Shown here: piece after piece, positions 61,908-64,000 of the stretch
Layout: the number at the start of each line of letters is the position of its first letter
Position numbering within the stretch: the stretch's first letter is position 1
Assembly (NCBI GenBank): GCA_012295275.1
Contig: CM022678.1
Coordinates: forward strand, 4,002,218-4,066,217
Reading direction: 5' to 3'
DNA from: Chrysomallon squamiferum
Lineage: Eukaryota; Mollusca; Gastropoda; Neomphalida; Peltospiridae
DNA: 64,000 nt
Made by a program: the position numbers and the translations under genes
Notes under the pieces: model-generated
What the model was told of the DNA's origin: nothing
The model's input: the letters and a program-made list of their open reading frames with translations, nothing else
The model's database searches: none

Positions 61908-62246
61908 TTGTTGTATAATAACTATACCTTTTTATAATTATTATTTTTAATTTAGTTTTATAAATTCTGGGAGAATAATCAAATTAAAAATGCTGATATA
62001 TAGCACTGGGTAATATAAATTTAGATTTACATGTCTGAATATGTGTGTGTGTGTGTTTCAGTGTGTATATATATGTATGTGTGTTGTGTTTGTGTATGTG
62101 GGTATTTACGTGTGAGTGTGTTTAGACAGATATATTGAGATCAAGATAAGAACGTGATTAAGCAAATAAATATATAAATTAATCCATTTACCTGTTTTTG
62201 TTGAAGATATGAAAATTGAAATTAGAACAAATCTCAGTGAGTCCAT
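60255..62246 (-). CDS. Small type I membrane protein with C-terminal RING finger (putative E3 ubiquitin ligase)
   Basis: Three exons on the minus strand: 62246-62192, 61149-61008 and 60555-60255, giving 165 residues in consistent phase. Residues 1-18 form a hydrophobic signal peptide (MDSLRFVLISIFIS). A very short outside stretch carries an N-glycosylation sequon (NKT, 22-24), then a TM helix at about 26-45 (GMILGTVFGILIFIDVVVVI). A basic stop-transfer (RGRRR) leads to a cytoplasmic part with a C3HC4 RING at about 86-130: CRDC, NCQHTFCVGC, CPVC. The end is LELLEDINRRRIPRNH. The third-exon acceptor must be CCATCAG at 60556 rather than the stronger-looking CTTCAG 8 bp upstream, which breaks the frame. 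RING proteins of this shape act as membrane-tethered E3 ligases; the substrate is unknown. The 1-kb first intron could hide an ectodomain exon. Confidence 0.72.
60746..61003 (+). repeat. (ATT)n microsatellite in the RING-gene intron
   Basis: About 250 bp of nearly pure ATT with CAT/GAT variants. It begins 4 bp past the exon 2 donor (minus strand). Confidence 0.95.
61393..61442 (+). repeat. (GATA)n microsatellite
   Basis: A short run of GATA units with GACA variants. Confidence 0.9.
61621..61700 (+). CDS. Possible orphan exon antisense to the RING gene
   Basis: An 80-bp stretch bounded by CTTTGTAG and the strong donor CCTGG|GTAAGC, open in only one frame (LEEIEKPMKITELELLDSD...). It lies on the plus strand inside the first RING-gene intron. 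No partner exon was identified, so it may be chance. Confidence 0.2.
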
Positions 62247-62323
62247 AATTATTAGAGACCAGTACACAAATAAATCCTGATACAAACTAACTGTTATAGA
62301 CACTAATGTACAATGTTCTCACA

Positions 62324-62331
62324 TGACGTCA
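62324..62331. promoter_or_regulatory. Palindromic CRE upstream of the RING gene
   Basis: TGACGTCA, a perfect cAMP-response element, 78 bp upstream of the RING-gene ATG. A CCAAT box in minus orientation follows at 62421-62425 (ATTGG on plus). Together they suggest a compact promoter. Confidence 0.5.
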
Positions 62332-62501
62332 CACTGTACCAAGGAGACATAACAACGAAACCTGATACAAGGAAGGTTTTTGACTCCACAGTTAAACAGA
62401 TCATTTACGTATTTTACGCGATTGGTTGAGCAATAACAATGTAGCAGTTGAACAGAGAGATAATAAAAAATTAAAAGAAGAATAAAATAATCAAATCTCC
62501 T

Positions 62502-63043
62502 GACTAATGTACTGATATTTACTCACTAATGTACTAATATTTACTCACTAATGTACTGATATTTACTCACTAATGTACTGATATTTACTCACTAATGTAC
62601 TGATATTTACTCACTAATGTACTGATATTTACTGACTAATGTACTGATATTTACTGACTAATGTACTGATATTTACTGACTAATGTACTGATATTTACTG
62701 ACTAATGTACTGATATTTACTCACTAATGTACTGATATTTACTGACTAATGTACTGATATTTACTCACTAATGTACTGATATTTACTCACTAATGTACTG
62801 ATATTTACTCACTAATGTACTGATATTTACTCACTAATGTACTGATATTTACTGACTAATGTACTGATATTTACTCACTAATGTACTGATATTTACTGAC
62901 TAACGTACTAACATTTACTGACTAAGGTACTGATATTTACTGACTAACGTACTAACATTTACTGACTAAGGTACTGATATTTACTGACTAACGTACTAAC
63001 ATTTACTCACTAATGTACTGATATTTATCGAGTAATGTAGTAA
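62502..63043 (+). repeat. 22-bp minisatellite
   Basis: About 24 units of ACTAATGTACTGATATTTAC followed by TC or TG. Units near 62900-63000 carry linked variants (ACTAACGTACTAAC, ACTAAGGTACTG) that alternate, a higher-order pattern. Degenerate copies continue to about 63240. The array starts 256 bp upstream of the RING-gene ATG. Confidence 0.95.
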
Positions 63044-63239
63044 CTGTTAATGACAAATGTACTTGTATAAAAATAGGAATTTGCCGAATAATATACAGAA
63101 ATTTACTAATGTACTAATATTTGCTTAGTAAACAATTGTAATTTACGGATTAATGTACTAATATTTACAGATAGTCGCAGATTGTAATTTACAGATTATT
63201 GTACTAATATTTACAGATAGTCGCAGATTGTAATTTACT

Positions 63240-63830
63240 GATTAACAGACCATGACGTGCTGACTGCTTTGCTGTTTCAAGTTCTCATAGACACACTAAT
63301 ACAGTTTCAAAACGTTGAGGAGATAATTACTTATTGTAATCAGGTAACACAATACCTATCCTTCTAGACCGTGTGACAAATCAGACAAAACCTGTGATCT
63401 ATGACCTTTTGTCATACAAAGTGTTATTTCAAAACGAAAGGTTAATCTAAGCCAACGGGGTAACTTTAATATCGGTTTGCGTGTTCATATTCAATCACTG
63501 ACCCATAAAGAACTTTAATGTGTGAATGTATTTCAGGATTAGAATATTCTCTGACTTATGTTCACTAGAATAGACTCTGCACATAGACAGTATTCCAATC
63601 TCGAGCTCAGAAACCCTGATAATTGCTTCTGATGACATTTGAAGACCATCAAGACGGTCTTAAGAAAGATTGCTCAAATAACCGAGCATAATCATCGTTT
63701 TAATTATTATTATTATTACATTTAGACACAGAGCCCTATTAGGCGATATAAAATCATTTTAATTACGTAATTGTATGTGGTCTGAAATTATATATATATA
63801 ATCAAACGAATTAAATTATATACATAATGT
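63240..63830. other. Unique intergenic DNA at the right end
   Basis: Complex AT-rich sequence with no open frame or splice pair that I can support. Confidence 0.4.
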
Positions 63831-63834
63831 GCAC

Positions 63835-63990
63835 AATATTATTGTAATTATAAAAAACAACAACAAAAGAAGAAGAAGAAACAAGAAAGAAAAGAAATAA
63901 ACACATCTCTTATTTACGAATATGTTAAAATACATAAACACAGCATAACTAAATAATAATTTACATTTATAAACACGAAACAGTTCTAAA
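63835..63990 (+). repeat. RING-gene 3' flank, copy 2 at the window edge
   Basis: Same orientation as 59686-59815, about 4.14 kb away. It has the same order of an AAAGAAG-rich block and the AACACAGCATAACTAAA core. Confidence 0.7.
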
Positions 63991-64000
63991 ATCACTAGGG

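Overview
This is a eukaryotic nuclear window, very AT-rich, packed with microsatellites and carrying intron-containing genes with GT-AG junctions. I infer a mollusc, with moderate confidence. The class-1/2/3 GATA factor keeps animal motifs. Several copies of the AAGGGAGATAACT-type word common in molluscan repeats are present (for example near 10293 and, reversed, 58926). There is also a tRNA-Lys-derived relic like those behind some molluscan SINEs. No prokaryotic signals, rRNA or CRISPR are visible.

Layout. 1-1126 is a decayed, higher-GC coding relic of unknown, possibly viral or transposon, origin. 1141-3060 is a nest of repeats: two copies of a ~220 bp element, a tRNA-Lys relic and a pogo/Tigger-like MITE. 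3061-11800 is mostly simple sequence and unique AT-rich DNA. 11822-14895 (minus) is a five-exon DTWD1 gene (tRNA acp3U modification). Head to head with it, 15710-26116 (plus) is a complete 14-exon type II transmembrane serine protease: cytoplasmic tail, TM helix, Ser/Thr stem, five LDLa repeats, SRCR and an S1 protease domain. 26117-30400 is intergenic. 30461-30901 is an unrecognised Lys/Pro/Glu-rich coding exon with KGPLLK repeats. 31300-33790 holds simple repeats and a tRNA-derived SINE. 33797-33916 looks like a core promoter, followed by likely 5' UTR exons and a GATA1/2/3-class gene (38686-57108, six coding exons, ~13 kb first coding intron). That intron holds islands of unique DNA with clustered GATA motifs, one RUNX motif and a perfect RFX X-box. 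57109-60254 is degenerate repeat and simple sequence. 60255-62246 (minus) is a small three-exon gene for a signal-peptide, single-TM, C-terminal RING protein. A 22-bp minisatellite lies upstream of it. The window ends in a copy of the RING gene's 3' flank, which suggests a second copy outside the window.

The genes do not form an obvious pathway. The main points of interest are: (i) the GATA factor has lost the conserved tail of its N-finger and has an apparent 1-bp frameshift in exon 1; (ii) the protease lacks a basic activation residue and the S1-pocket Asp, although its triad is intact; (iii) the RING protein has an unusual minimal membrane architecture and signs of tandem duplication; (iv) many 3' splice sites grow directly out of microsatellites, and one has been tandemly triplicated.
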